From assembly GCF_000160455.2 (NCBI RefSeq), contig NZ_ACJX03000001.1:1684001-1748000 (forward strand): a stretch of 64,000 nucleotides of DNA. The letters are read 5' to 3'. Below are positions 8,391-14,729 of the stretch, piece after piece; within the stretch, counting starts at the first letter, position 1, and every line of letters begins with the position of its first letter. This DNA is from Acetomicrobium hydrogeniformans ATCC BAA-1850. GTDB taxonomy: Bacteria > Synergistota > Synergistia > Synergistales > Acetomicrobiaceae. The notes beneath the pieces were generated by a model, which made no database searches, was not told the DNA's origin, and was given only the letters and a program-made list of their open reading frames with translations. The position numbers and the translations under genes are program-made.

Positions 8391-10756
8391 TGATATCCGG
8401 CAATCAAACTGTACAGCTCCTTGAAATCCATAAGATATTAAAATTTTACGATAAATATGTTCGTACCGAACTTGGAAAAAATTATCTGAAAAGTGTCCAG
8501 CCCTCTCAAAATATAAATGGACTCAACGATAGACAAAATTTGTTCAGAGAATTTGAGCGATATATTGACACAAAGGGCGATTTCCCATGGGATGATCGTT
8601 TAATTTCCCTTGATGGCATTTTGGAAGAGGGAAAATCAAAGGGGATTCTTTTTGGCGAAGAGCTTTTGCCCTTTAAGTTTTTGATCAGCCTTGTCGTGAA
8701 GATCAAAAATTTGAGCCCTAGTTTTTTGAGAGAGGGCTACGATAGATTGGCCGAAAAAGCCGGCGAACTTGGCGACTTCAGCGATGAAGAACAGGCGCTG
8801 TCTGTTTTGGACGAAGATGGAAGGTTATATGACAGCGCCTCAGCGAAACTTGCCGAGATAAGAAGGGAGCTAGAGTCAGCCAAAAGACAGGCCAGAGCGA
8901 TAGGTCAAAATATAATATCTGATCCGTCCCTCTCCTCTAAACTTCAAGACCAGGTAATTGCTTTGCGTAATGGCCGATATGTTTTGTTGGTCAGAAAAGA
9001 AAGCGCGTCTTCCTTCCCGGGTGTATTTGTAGACTATTCAAGCTCAGGTAATTCCCTTTACATGGAACCTCACTCATTAGTCGCCGTGAATAACAGGATT
9101 GCCATGCTATTAGAAGACGAGAGGCGTGAAGAGCGTCGAATATGTCAAAAACTTACGAGCATGCTCATTTCAAGAGAAAAAGCCATAACAAGGGCTCAAG
9201 ATCTGGTTGGACAATTCGATATGATGTGGGGTATATATTATTTTCTTCAAAAAAACGACTGGACCTTTCCTGAAATAGAAGATAAAAGCGGTTTTTATCT
9301 CATCAATGCACGGCATCCACTATTAGGTGTCAAGGCAGTCCCTATTGATGTGCATTGTGGGAGGAATTTTAAAGCCCTGGTCATAACGGGGCCCAACACG
9401 GGCGGGAAAACCGTTGCGTTGAAGACGGTGGGACTCTGCATATATCTTGCTTGGTGCGGGCTTCCCATTCCTGTAAAAGGAGGCTCTCGAGTCGGTCAAT
9501 TTTCTCGCGTTGAAGCCGATATAGGCGATGAGCAAAGCATCGAACAAAATCTATCGACCTTTAGCGGTCATATAAAGCGCATAATTGAAATGCTCGATCA
9601 GGCTGACGACACCTCTCTTTTTCTGATAGACGAACTTGGAGCGGGGACAGATCCGGAAGAGGGGGCAGCCCTTGGAATAGCAATACTTGAAACTTTTTTG
9701 AAACGCGGATCTTCTCTGTTGGCTACGACCCATCATAACTCTATAAAAAGGTATGCCCTAACAACGCCAAATGTCGAAACGGCCAGCGTAGATTTTGACC
9801 CGGAAACCCTTATGCCCAAATATAAATTGCTCCTCGGAATCCCGGGGCAAAGTAACGCTCTCTTGATAGCAAGAAGATTGGGCATGCCCGAAGACGTTCT
9901 TGAGATAGCCAAAAGAGAGCTAAAGACCAGCGATACCTCGCTGGAAAAGCTCGTATCTAATTTAAGGGCAAAGCTGTCAGATCTGGAGGAAAAGGCTAGA
10001 GAACTTGCCAGAGAAAGGGCCGAAGTCCAGGCTGTCAAAAGAGAGCTCGATAGAAAATTAGCCGCCTTAGAAGAGAAGCGGGAGGGTATTATAGCTGAGG
10101 CGGAACAAAAGGCTAAGCGGCTGATAAAAGAAGCTCAGGAATCAGCTAAGTTGCTTCTTAAAGAAATAAGCAAGACAGCAAGTTCGAAAGAAGCACACAG
10201 GACTTTCTCAAGTTTAAAAAAACGAACCGATGATATATTGAGAGCAATCGAAGAGCGGGAAGCTGCTCGTATCGAAGAAAAGTCTTCGATATCTGAGGGT
10301 AAGGTACCAAAAACGGGGGATAAAGTTAAAGTCCTTGGGACGAATGCCACTGGAATTATAGAAAAGGTGGATAATGATAAAGCCACAATTCAAGCAGGGC
10401 CTATCCGTTTGGATGTTCCTCTTAAGAGGTTAAAGGTGCTGGAGGAGGGGGAAGAAAGGAAGGATAAACCTTCCATAAAGATCAGCGTCGAAAGGCCGCA
10501 AAATGTCTCCAGCTCAATAATGATAAGAGGAATGACTGTCGATGAGGCTATGCCGATGGTGGAGGCCTATTTGGATAAAGCTTTCAGAGCGGGATACAGG
10601 GAAGTCACAATTATACATGGGCGGGGGGAAGGAATATTGCGCCGCGAAGTCCACGACTTATGCAGAAGGCTGCCCTATGTCGAGGAATATCGCCTCGGAG
10701 GCCCGGGTGAAGGCGGATATGGTGTTACTATTGTGAGGTTTAAGGGGATAAATTGA
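8390..10756 (+). CDS. mutS2: Endonuclease MutS2 (MutSB) with Smr domain
   Basis: A 788-aa MutS homologue without a mismatch-recognition domain. Proteins of this family suppress homologous recombination or rescue stalled, collided ribosomes. Core and clamp regions (1-310) lead into the ATPase with Walker A GPNTGGKT, signature STFSGH and Walker B LFLIDELGAG. Next comes a long coiled coil (about 510-625) and a C-terminal Smr nuclease domain with the HGRGEG motif. The segment normally written LDLRG is IMIRG here, so the first Smr motif is partly degenerate. It overlaps cvpA by one base (TAATG) and ends the pheST-mutS2 run. Confidence 0.96.
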   Translation: MISGNQTVQLLEIHKILKFYDKYVRTELGKNYLKSVQPSQNINGLNDRQNLFREFERYIDTKGDFPWDDRLISLDGILEEGKSKGILFGEELLPFKFLISLVVKIKNLSPSFLREGYDRLAEKAGELGDFSDEEQALSVLDEDGRLYDSASAKLAEIRRELESAKRQARAIGQNIISDPSLSSKLQDQVIALRNGRYVLLVRKESASSFPGVFVDYSSSGNSLYMEPHSLVAVNNRIAMLLEDERREERRICQKLTSMLISREKAITRAQDLVGQFDMMWGIYYFLQKNDWTFPEIEDKSGFYLINARHPLLGVKAVPIDVHCGRNFKALVITGPNTGGKTVALKTVGLCIYLAWCGLPIPVKGGSRVGQFSRVEADIGDEQSIEQNLSTFSGHIKRIIEMLDQADDTSLFLIDELGAGTDPEEGAALGIAILETFLKRGSSLLATTHHNSIKRYALTTPNVETASVDFDPETLMPKYKLLLGIPGQSNALLIARRLGMPEDVLEIAKRELKTSDTSLEKLVSNLRAKLSDLEEKARELARERAEVQAVKRELDRKLAALEEKREGIIAEAEQKAKRLIKEAQESAKLLLKEISKTASSKEAHRTFSSLKKRTDDILRAIEEREAARIEEKSSISEGKVPKTGDKVKVLGTNATGIIEKVDNDKATIQAGPIRLDVPLKRLKVLEEGEERKDKPSIKISVERPQNVSSSIMIRGMTVDEAMPMVEAYLDKAFRAGYREVTIIHGRGEGILRREVHDLCRRLPYVEEYRLGGPGEGGYGVTIVRFKGIN

Positions 10757-10792
10757 GATGATTCCTTAAGCTTAAGATCCCAAGGCAAGTAC

Positions 10793-10821
10793 TTGCGCAA
10801 TCGTGCTTAATTGGTTATATT
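10793..10821 (+). promoter_or_regulatory. Likely promoter for tRNA-Arg/tRNA-His
   Basis: TTGCGC (793-798 of this kilobase block) and TATATT (816-821) are spaced by 17 bp, about 20 bp before the tRNA-Arg gene. Pattern-based call. Confidence 0.5.
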
Positions 10822-10840
10822 ATATGGGCAAACGGAACAG

Positions 10841-10916
10841 GTGCCCGTAGCTCAGTGGATAGAGCGTTGGACTCCGGATCCAAAGGTCGGGAGTTCGAGT
10901 CTCCCCGGGCACGCCA
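10841..10916 (+). tRNA. tRNA-Arg (anticodon CCG)
   Basis: A full cloverleaf of 76 nt with encoded CCA. The acceptor GTGCCCG pairs with CGGGCAC, with discriminator G. The anticodon loop CTCCGGA contains CCG, and the T-loop TTCGAGT is normal. It reads CGG codons. It is followed 32 nt later by tRNA-His, probably in one transcript. Confidence 0.96.
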
Positions 10917-10948
10917 AGAAACGAAAAATATGAATACCGCAAAGAGAT

Positions 10949-11026
10949 GGTGAGCGTAGCTCAATAGGTCAGAGCACTGGACTGTGGCTCCAGGGGTTGG
11001 GGGTTCAAGTCCCCTCGCTCACCCCA
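10949..11026 (+). tRNA. tRNA-His (anticodon GTG)
   Basis: The anticodon loop CTGTGGC carries GTG. The gene encodes the extra G at position -1 (10949) facing C73 (11023), the identity element of tRNA-His. The acceptor GTGAGCG/CGCTCAC and a terminal CCA (11024-11026) are encoded. The 3' side opens onto mobile-element debris. Confidence 0.96.
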
Positions 11027-11141
11027 TTTTTATGCAAATCCAGTAACAGCAAGGCTTTTCAAGCTTTCCCCCTTTTGTGCTTTTTCAAACAATTTCCTCC
11101 CAAAATGTACGAGTCCAGTGTCCATGAAAAGGGGGATTGAA

Positions 11142-11291
11142 ATGGGAAAAGTCTTGAGGTTTTGTAAACTTAATAGCTGGGAAGATTACTTTGAAGAATT
11201 TCTGCTCCAAAAGGAGTTGGAGGGCCTAAGGCCTCGAACGCTCAATGACTATAGGTATTACATCCCACGTTTCTTTGATGGAAAAGAATGA
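11142..11291 (+). pseudogene. Remnant of a tyrosine integrase (N-terminal SAM-like domain only)
   Basis: A 49-codon frame starting with ATG after GGGGGATT encodes a segment resembling the N-terminal core-binding domain of phage-type integrases (LEGLRPRTLNDYRYYIPRFF: helix, then R-T-L-x-D-Y motif). It stops at TGA 11289-11291, before any catalytic domain. No RHRY catalytic residues are found downstream. Its place 115 bp after tRNA-His fits a decayed integrative element, as tRNA genes are common insertion sites. It cannot be active as seen. Confidence 0.6.
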
Positions 11292-11333
11292 TTGTAGAAG
11301 AAAGCGGGAAAAGGGGAGCGGGGTCCTTTTATA

Positions 11334-11379
11334 CCATTGCACATTAATCGCACTTATTGTACAACCATTGCACATTAAT
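11334..11379 (+). repeat. Two direct copies of a 15-bp sequence, 31 bp apart
   Basis: CCATTGCACATTAAT occurs at 11334-11348 and again at 11365-11379; both copies are preceded by A. The interval contains a related CGCACTTATTGTACA stretch. The repeats lie inside the degraded region after tRNA-His. They may be the ends of a lost element or part of a former regulatory or attachment site. No function can be assigned. Confidence 0.6.
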
Positions 11380-11407
11380 TGCCCAAATGATAAGGACTGC
11401 ATCTTGA

Positions 11408-11497
11408 ATGAAAAACAGGAAACTTTGTTCAAAAAAAAGAAACGAGATAGCGGAGAAATTGATCGAGCTTGCTTATCACATGTATGGAGAAAAATAA
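11408..11497 (+). pseudogene. Short C-terminal-like coding fragment before the DUF45 remnant
   Basis: A 29-codon frame ends with KKRNEIAEKLIELAYHMYGEK and a TAA two bases before the ATG of the next remnant. The charged helical composition and tight spacing look like the end of an upstream partner gene that has been lost. An A8 run at 11431-11438 could mark a frameshift. In other genomes the downstream family (YgjP/DUF45) often follows type I restriction genes such as hsdR. Whether this is an hsdR tail cannot be decided from so short a piece. Confidence 0.3.
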
Positions 11498-11498
11498 A

Positions 11499-11645
11499 AT
11501 GAAGCCCATGGACGTACAGATCGAGATAATAATCAGAACGAAAAGAAAGACGATAGCTTTGCAAGTGACGGACGATGCTAAATTGATCGTAAGGGCGCCC
11601 TTTAGTCTTGATGATGAGAGGATCAAGGAGATAGTCTCAAAATGA
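11499..11645 (+). pseudogene. N-terminal remnant of a YgjP/DUF45-type metal-dependent hydrolase
   Basis: A 48-codon frame from ATG 11499 to TGA 11643-11645. The segment RTKRKTIALQVTDDAKLIVRAP resembles the conserved N-terminus of the M48-like YgjP/DUF45 family, followed by the expected helix (DERIKEIVSK). The intact family has over 200 residues with an HExxH zinc motif, which is absent here, so this is a truncated gene. Together with the integrase remnant it marks this region as decayed accessory DNA. Confidence 0.5.
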
Positions 11646-11683
11646 AGTAATAAATAACATTAACCCTCTTTTATTTTGCATAG

Positions 11684-11707
11684 CAAAACCAATGGTTTGT
11701 ATTGGTT
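11684..11707 (-). terminator. Probable terminator of azlCD
   Basis: Read on the minus strand, AACCAAT (11707-11701), a 7-nt loop and ATTGGTT (11693-11687) form a hairpin followed by a short T-run. It lies 20 bp beyond the azlD stop. Confidence 0.5.
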
Positions 11708-11726
11708 GATTATGATATCACGATTT

Positions 11727-12038
11727 TTAAAATGTGTTAAAGATAAACACAAAGACGATTCCCGTCAGTATTGTCAAAAGGGTATTTTTGGTAAGCAGTG
11801 CGGTAAATATGGCGGCAATGCCTGCCAATAGCCTGACATTTTCGAGGGAAATAAAAACCTTTCCCGATTGCACAAATAATTCGGGAACAATAAGAGCCGA
11901 CAGAACGGCTGGAGGCACAAAGCGCAAAAACTCTTTTACCCAAGAAGGTATTTCCCAAAGGCCAAAAAGAAATATGAAGAATGCTCGCGTAAGATAGGTG
12001 AAAATTCCTCCCAGAAGCAAGACCAACCATACATTCAT
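11727..12038 (-). CDS. azlD: Branched-chain amino acid export subunit, AzlD family
   Basis: A 103-aa hydrophobic protein with about four membrane helices and the AzlD pattern (LTRAFFIFLFG near residue 20, then FVPPAVLSALIVPELF). AzlD is the small partner of AzlC; homologues (AzlCD, BrnFE) export branched-chain amino acids. Its ATG overlaps the azlC stop by 4 nt (ATGA), so the pair is coupled. Export of leucine-type amino acids would suit an amino-acid fermenter, which the VOR-type oxidoreductase at 55030-57668 also suggests. Confidence 0.9.
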   Translation of the reverse strand: MNVWLVLLLGGIFTYLTRAFFIFLFGLWEIPSWVKEFLRFVPPAVLSALIVPELFVQSGKVFISLENVRLLAGIAAIFTALLTKNTLLTILTGIVFVFIFNTF

Positions 12039-12721
12039 GGCCTGCGCCTCCTCATGTCTATAATAAAGCCTGTGGTCATACCGGCTAAGGCAGCGGCAAT
12101 CAATCCTAATTTATAGGGGAATCCGTAAAAAAAGATCGAACATATTCCGGCCGTCAATGCAACAGCTATGGCGGGAAAGTTATTCAAAGAGGGAACAAGG
12201 ATGGCTATGAAGGTCAGGGGTAGAAAGAAATCCAGCGGCCAATTTGATGGGAGCATCTTTCCCAAGTAAATCCCGGCTGCTGTGCTCATCTGCCATGTTA
12301 ACCACAGAATCAGACCCGCACCTAAAAAGTAAAGATGGCCGTATCTGTCGTCAGGTCTTTTTTGATAGTGATTTATAGTTACGGCATAAGCTTCATCCGT
12401 CAGCAGATAGGAGAGCGTCGCCTTCCATCCCAGGGGAAGTTCTTTTAGGTAGGGTGCCACCGAGGCGCTGTATAGCAGGTGTCGCAAGTTCACCATGACC
12501 ACGGTTAATACGATTATCGACCAAGGGGTGGATTCGGCAAATAACTTGCTTGCCACAAATTGCGAAGAACCGCCAAATATGATGTAGGACATTGACTGAG
12601 CCTGAAACCTGGTTAAGCCGGCCTCTAATGCCATAATACCGTATATAACCCCGAAGGGCATGACGGCAAGGAGGAGTGGCGTTTCGTCACGCACTCCTTT
12701 AAAGAATGTTTGTAATTTCAA
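12035..12721 (-). CDS. azlC: Branched-chain amino acid export permease, AzlC family
   Basis: A 228-aa integral membrane protein. The N-terminal part holds the AzlC signature region (PLLLAVMPFGVIYG and the SMSYIIFGGSSQFVA segment), followed by about six further helices. It starts with TTG at 12721-12719, preceded on the minus strand by a strong GGGGGAT. It is the first gene of azlCD, transcribed away from the peroxiredoxin gene. The minus-strand sequence just upstream has a TGCTAAAAT (extended -10-like) element near 12757-12765 as a weak promoter candidate. Confidence 0.92.
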   Translation of the reverse strand: MKLQTFFKGVRDETPLLLAVMPFGVIYGIMALEAGLTRFQAQSMSYIIFGGSSQFVASKLFAESTPWSIIVLTVVMVNLRHLLYSASVAPYLKELPLGWKATLSYLLTDEAYAVTINHYQKRPDDRYGHLYFLGAGLILWLTWQMSTAAGIYLGKMLPSNWPLDFFLPLTFIAILVPSLNNFPAIAVALTAGICSIFFYGFPYKLGLIAAALAGMTTGFIIDMRRRRP

Positions 12722-13072
12722 TTATAGTATCCCCCATTTCGGCCTAATTTTAGCATTGTAAATAAAATATCAGGATTCGTATTAGGGTTTAAACCGTTTT
12801 GATCCCCGATTATAGCTCTGGAAATTTGGTTAAGCAATATTTAGTTCTTTAAAAAATTCATGGGAATTTTGGGACACGACATAATGGCAATTTGGAGCAA
12901 AAGCCGTAAATACCGCTTGTACACGCTAAAATCTGTTTGAGATGAGATTTCTGATGTAATCAAATGATCGCTTAATGTTGTCTGCGTAGAGAGCAATCTA
13001 ATGGTTTAAAATATGTCAGTAAAGGTAGATGATGGGTTATTTGAATATAGCTACAAGTATAAAGTATGCAAC
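12722..13072. other. AT-rich intergenic stretch without recognisable gene
   Basis: About 350 bp between the divergent azlC and peroxiredoxin genes. No frame of meaningful length or family likeness, no tRNA and no strong hairpin were found. It must hold the azlCD promoter (minus strand) near its left end. Confidence 0.6.
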
Positions 13073-13101
13073 TTGCTTCTTATTTAAAATCGTTTTAGAA
13101 T
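13073..13101 (+). promoter_or_regulatory. Likely promoter of the selenoprotein peroxiredoxin gene
   Basis: TTGCTT (13073-13078) and TAGAAT (13096-13101) with 17-bp spacing, about 50 bp before the GTG start. No PerR- or OxyR-type operator was recognised. Confidence 0.5.
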
Positions 13102-13151
13102 ATATTTAACTTAAAAACAGAGATTGATAACAAAATGGGAGGGATGAAACA

Positions 13152-13805
13152 GTGGAAGCAAAGATAGGATGTCCGGTCCCGGAATTTAAAGCAATGGCTT
13201 TTGATAGGGGCAATATCAGGGAAGTATCGCATGCCGAGGCCAGGGGAAAGTGGTTAGTGTTATTCTTCTACCCCGGCGATTTTACTTTCGTGTGAACAAC
13301 CGAAATCTCGGCGGTTGCCGAGAGGTACGATGAATTTGAGGCCTTAGGGGCTTTAGTATACGGTATAAGCGTAGATTCGCCTTGGGTTCATAAAGTATGG
13401 GTTGAGCAGGAAATTTCTAAAGCAGTTCCCAGGGGAGTGCCCTTCCCAATGTTATTTGACGCAGGCGGCAGGATCGGAGAAAAATTTGGGGTCTATAGCG
13501 AGGCTGACGGCATCGACATCCGAGGAACATTCATAATTGATCCCGATGGCATACTTCAATGTATAGACATACTTCCGGCTCCATGCGGAAGAAGTGTGGA
13601 TGAAATTATTCGTCGCATTCAGGCTCTTCAGCACATAAGGGCTACATCAGCTAAAGAGGTTACGCCATCTGATTGGAGGCCGGGATGTTCTACCTTGAAG
13701 CCAAGCCCGGATATGGTTGGTAAAGTATGGCAATTCGTTGAAGAACAAAAGGGATCCCCAGGTGGCTCCAAGACCCAGCAACCTACGCCTCCCGGAGGAT
13801 GCTGA
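13152..13805 (+). CDS. prxU: Selenocysteine-containing peroxiredoxin (PrxU type), TGA read as Sec at residue 48
   Basis: A 217-aa AhpC/Prx-family peroxidase that reduces hydrogen peroxide and organic hydroperoxides in the cytoplasm. The frame runs from GTG 13152 (GGGAGGG 8 nt upstream) to TGA 13803-13805 and is interrupted only by TGA 13293-13295. This falls exactly at the peroxidatic cysteine in the motif GDFTFV-U-TTE. All other Prx features are intact on both sides: Thr45 of the TxxC motif, the conserved Arg124 (DIRGTFIIDP), GRSVDEIIRRIQALQ and PSDWRPG. A SECIS-like hairpin follows the TGA, and a tRNA-Sec gene is present at 62664. The usual resolving Cys position (VCP) is Thr171; Cys179 and the C-terminal Cys217 are possible substitutes. 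An ordinary annotation would truncate or split this gene. Confidence 0.9.
13293..13326 (+). promoter_or_regulatory. UGA (Sec) codon and bacterial SECIS-like hairpin
   Basis: The TGA at 13293-13295 is followed by CTCGGC (13307-13312), loop GGTT (13313-13316) and GCCGAG (13317-13322); T306/A323 may add a seventh pair. The loop begins with G G and starts 17 nt after the TGA. This fits the known bacterial rule for SelB-binding SECIS elements (small apical loop with a G in the first two positions, 16-37 nt from UGA). Confidence 0.8.
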
Positions 13806-13859
13806 GGGATATAGGCTATTCCTCCGTGCGAGGGACTAAATAAACTATTTTAAAAAACA

Positions 13860-13895
13860 GGGGAGAGGGCAACTTTAGAATTGTCTCTCCCCTTT
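13860..13895 (+). terminator. Terminator after the peroxiredoxin gene
   Basis: GGGGAGAGGGCAA (from 13860) pairs with TTGTCTCTCCCC (13881-13892) with one bulge and is followed by a short TTT. A stable hairpin with a weak T-tract. Confidence 0.6.
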
Positions 13896-14077
13896 AAAGA
13901 TTGCCAGGTAACCGGATGTAAAATTAAGGGGAGTCCTTAAATATTCGAATGTTGCAGAGTTAGTAAGATTGGCCGGGGTTAAAATGCAATATATTATTTT
14001 ACTCTTTCAAAGAGAGCTGCTGGCGTCCTTATCTCAGGAACTTTTTTAGTACTCTTTGAAATAGAGCCGAAAACCTG

Positions 14078-14106
14078 TTGACTATTTGGCCAAGCTGTGA
14101 TAACTT
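14078..14106 (+). promoter_or_regulatory. Likely promoter for tRNA-Arg/tRNA-Lys
   Basis: TTGACT (14078-14083), a 17-bp spacer and TAACTT (14101-14106), about 30 bp before tRNA-Arg. The -35 is good, the -10 moderate. Confidence 0.45.
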
Positions 14107-14135
14107 TCCTATTGCCGCTTGGTTATAAAGCGTAA

Positions 14136-14211
14136 GCGCCCGTAGCTCAGTGGACAGAGCGGCGGACTTCGGATCCGTTGGTCGCGGGTTCAAATCCTGC
14201 CGGGCGCGCCA
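14136..14211 (+). tRNA. tRNA-Arg (anticodon TCG)
   Basis: A 76-nt cloverleaf with encoded CCA. Acceptor GCGCCCG/CGGGCGC, discriminator G, anticodon loop CTTCGGA with TCG, T-loop TTCAAAT. A second arginine tRNA of this window, reading CGA-type codons. Confidence 0.95.
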
Positions 14212-14230
14212 TGGAAAAGACTATATATGT

Positions 14231-14306
14231 GGGCCGTTAGCTCAACTGGCAGAGCACGGGACTCTTAATCCTGGGGTTACAGGTTCGATTCCTGTACGGC
14301 CCACCA
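14231..14306 (+). tRNA. tRNA-Lys (anticodon CTT)
   Basis: Acceptor GGGCCGT/ACGGCCC, discriminator A, CCA encoded. The anticodon loop CTCTTAA contains CTT, the AAG-reading lysine tRNA. It lies 19 nt after tRNA-Arg. Confidence 0.95.
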
Positions 14307-14349
14307 TTATATTTAAGTTTGCCGACTATTTGGCCCATTATAAAAAATA

Positions 14350-14403
14350 AAAAGACATTGCTTGCAAGATGTAAATGCTATGTGCGAGCAATGTCTTTTG
14401 TTT
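14350..14403 (+). terminator. Terminator after tRNA-Lys
   Basis: AAAAGACATTGCT (14350-14362) and its exact complement AGCAATGTCTTTT (14387-14399) form a 13-bp stem ending in T-rich sequence. The A-rich 5' side makes it potentially bidirectional. Confidence 0.8.
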
Positions 14404-14436
14404 GTGTCTTTTGAGACAGTTAAAGTCAAATCGGCA

Positions 14437-14466
14437 TTGACTTTCAAATTAAGGGCATGGTAATAT
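14437..14466 (+). promoter_or_regulatory. Likely promoter for tRNA-Leu
   Basis: TTGACT (14437-14442), 18-bp spacer, TAATAT (14461-14466), about 105 bp before tRNA-Leu. Both hexamers are close to consensus. Confidence 0.55.
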
Positions 14467-14570
14467 ACGCTAGCGACGAGGATCGCGCGAAGATGTGTCG
14501 TGGCAGTTTGGATGTTTGGTGGGTTTTTAAAATTTAAGTTTGCAACCCGCCTTAAATGTTTGTTTAAGGG

Positions 14571-14654
14571 GCGAGAGTGGTGGAACGGTAGACACGCGGG
14601 ACTTAGGATCCCGTGGCTTCGGCCGTGTGGGTTCAAATCCCACCTCTCGCACCA
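14571..14654 (+). tRNA. tRNA-Leu (anticodon TAG)
   Basis: An 84-nt class II tRNA with a long variable arm (GTGGCTTCGGCCGTG). Acceptor GCGAGAG/CTCTCGC, discriminator A, CCA encoded. The anticodon loop CTTAGGA contains TAG. Followed by a terminator and then tig. Confidence 0.95.
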
Positions 14655-14671
14655 GAAGAACATAAGTGCGA

Positions 14672-14702
14672 CCTCGGTGTATATTTAGCACCGAGGCTTT
14701 TT
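14672..14702 (+). terminator. Terminator between tRNA-Leu and tig
   Basis: CCTCGGTG (14672-14679) and CACCGAGG (14689-14696) form an 8-bp perfect stem followed by CTTTTT. Confidence 0.85.
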
Positions 14703-14729
14703 CATGTCGAAGAAAGGGGTTTGGTGGCA

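Noticed and set aside
11245-11502. 85-aa plus-strand frame in the island debris
   Set aside because: Low-complexity residues with no domain; it crosses the direct repeats and overlaps better-supported remnants in other frames.
12995-13095. Small frame starting ATGTCAGTAAAG before the peroxiredoxin gene
   Set aside because: It encodes only about 24 residues with no ribosome-binding site and overlaps the predicted promoter.
13437-13805. Stand-alone 122-aa gene beginning at GTG 13437
   Set aside because: It is only the second half of the peroxiredoxin. The first half, with ribosome-binding site and conserved N-terminus, is in the same frame and separated only by the TGA at the Sec position.
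13152-13805. Peroxiredoxin as a pseudogene with a nonsense mutation
   Set aside because: The frame is intact on both sides, the stop is at the one catalytic position where Sec substitutes Cys, a SECIS-like hairpin follows and tRNA-Sec is present.
14150-14350. 66-aa open frame across tRNA-Arg and tRNA-Lys
   Set aside because: It is composed of tRNA sequence and has no family likeness.
14613-14729. Longer start of trigger factor
   Set aside because: It would begin within tRNA-Leu and cross a terminator; ATG 14730 gives the standard N-terminus.
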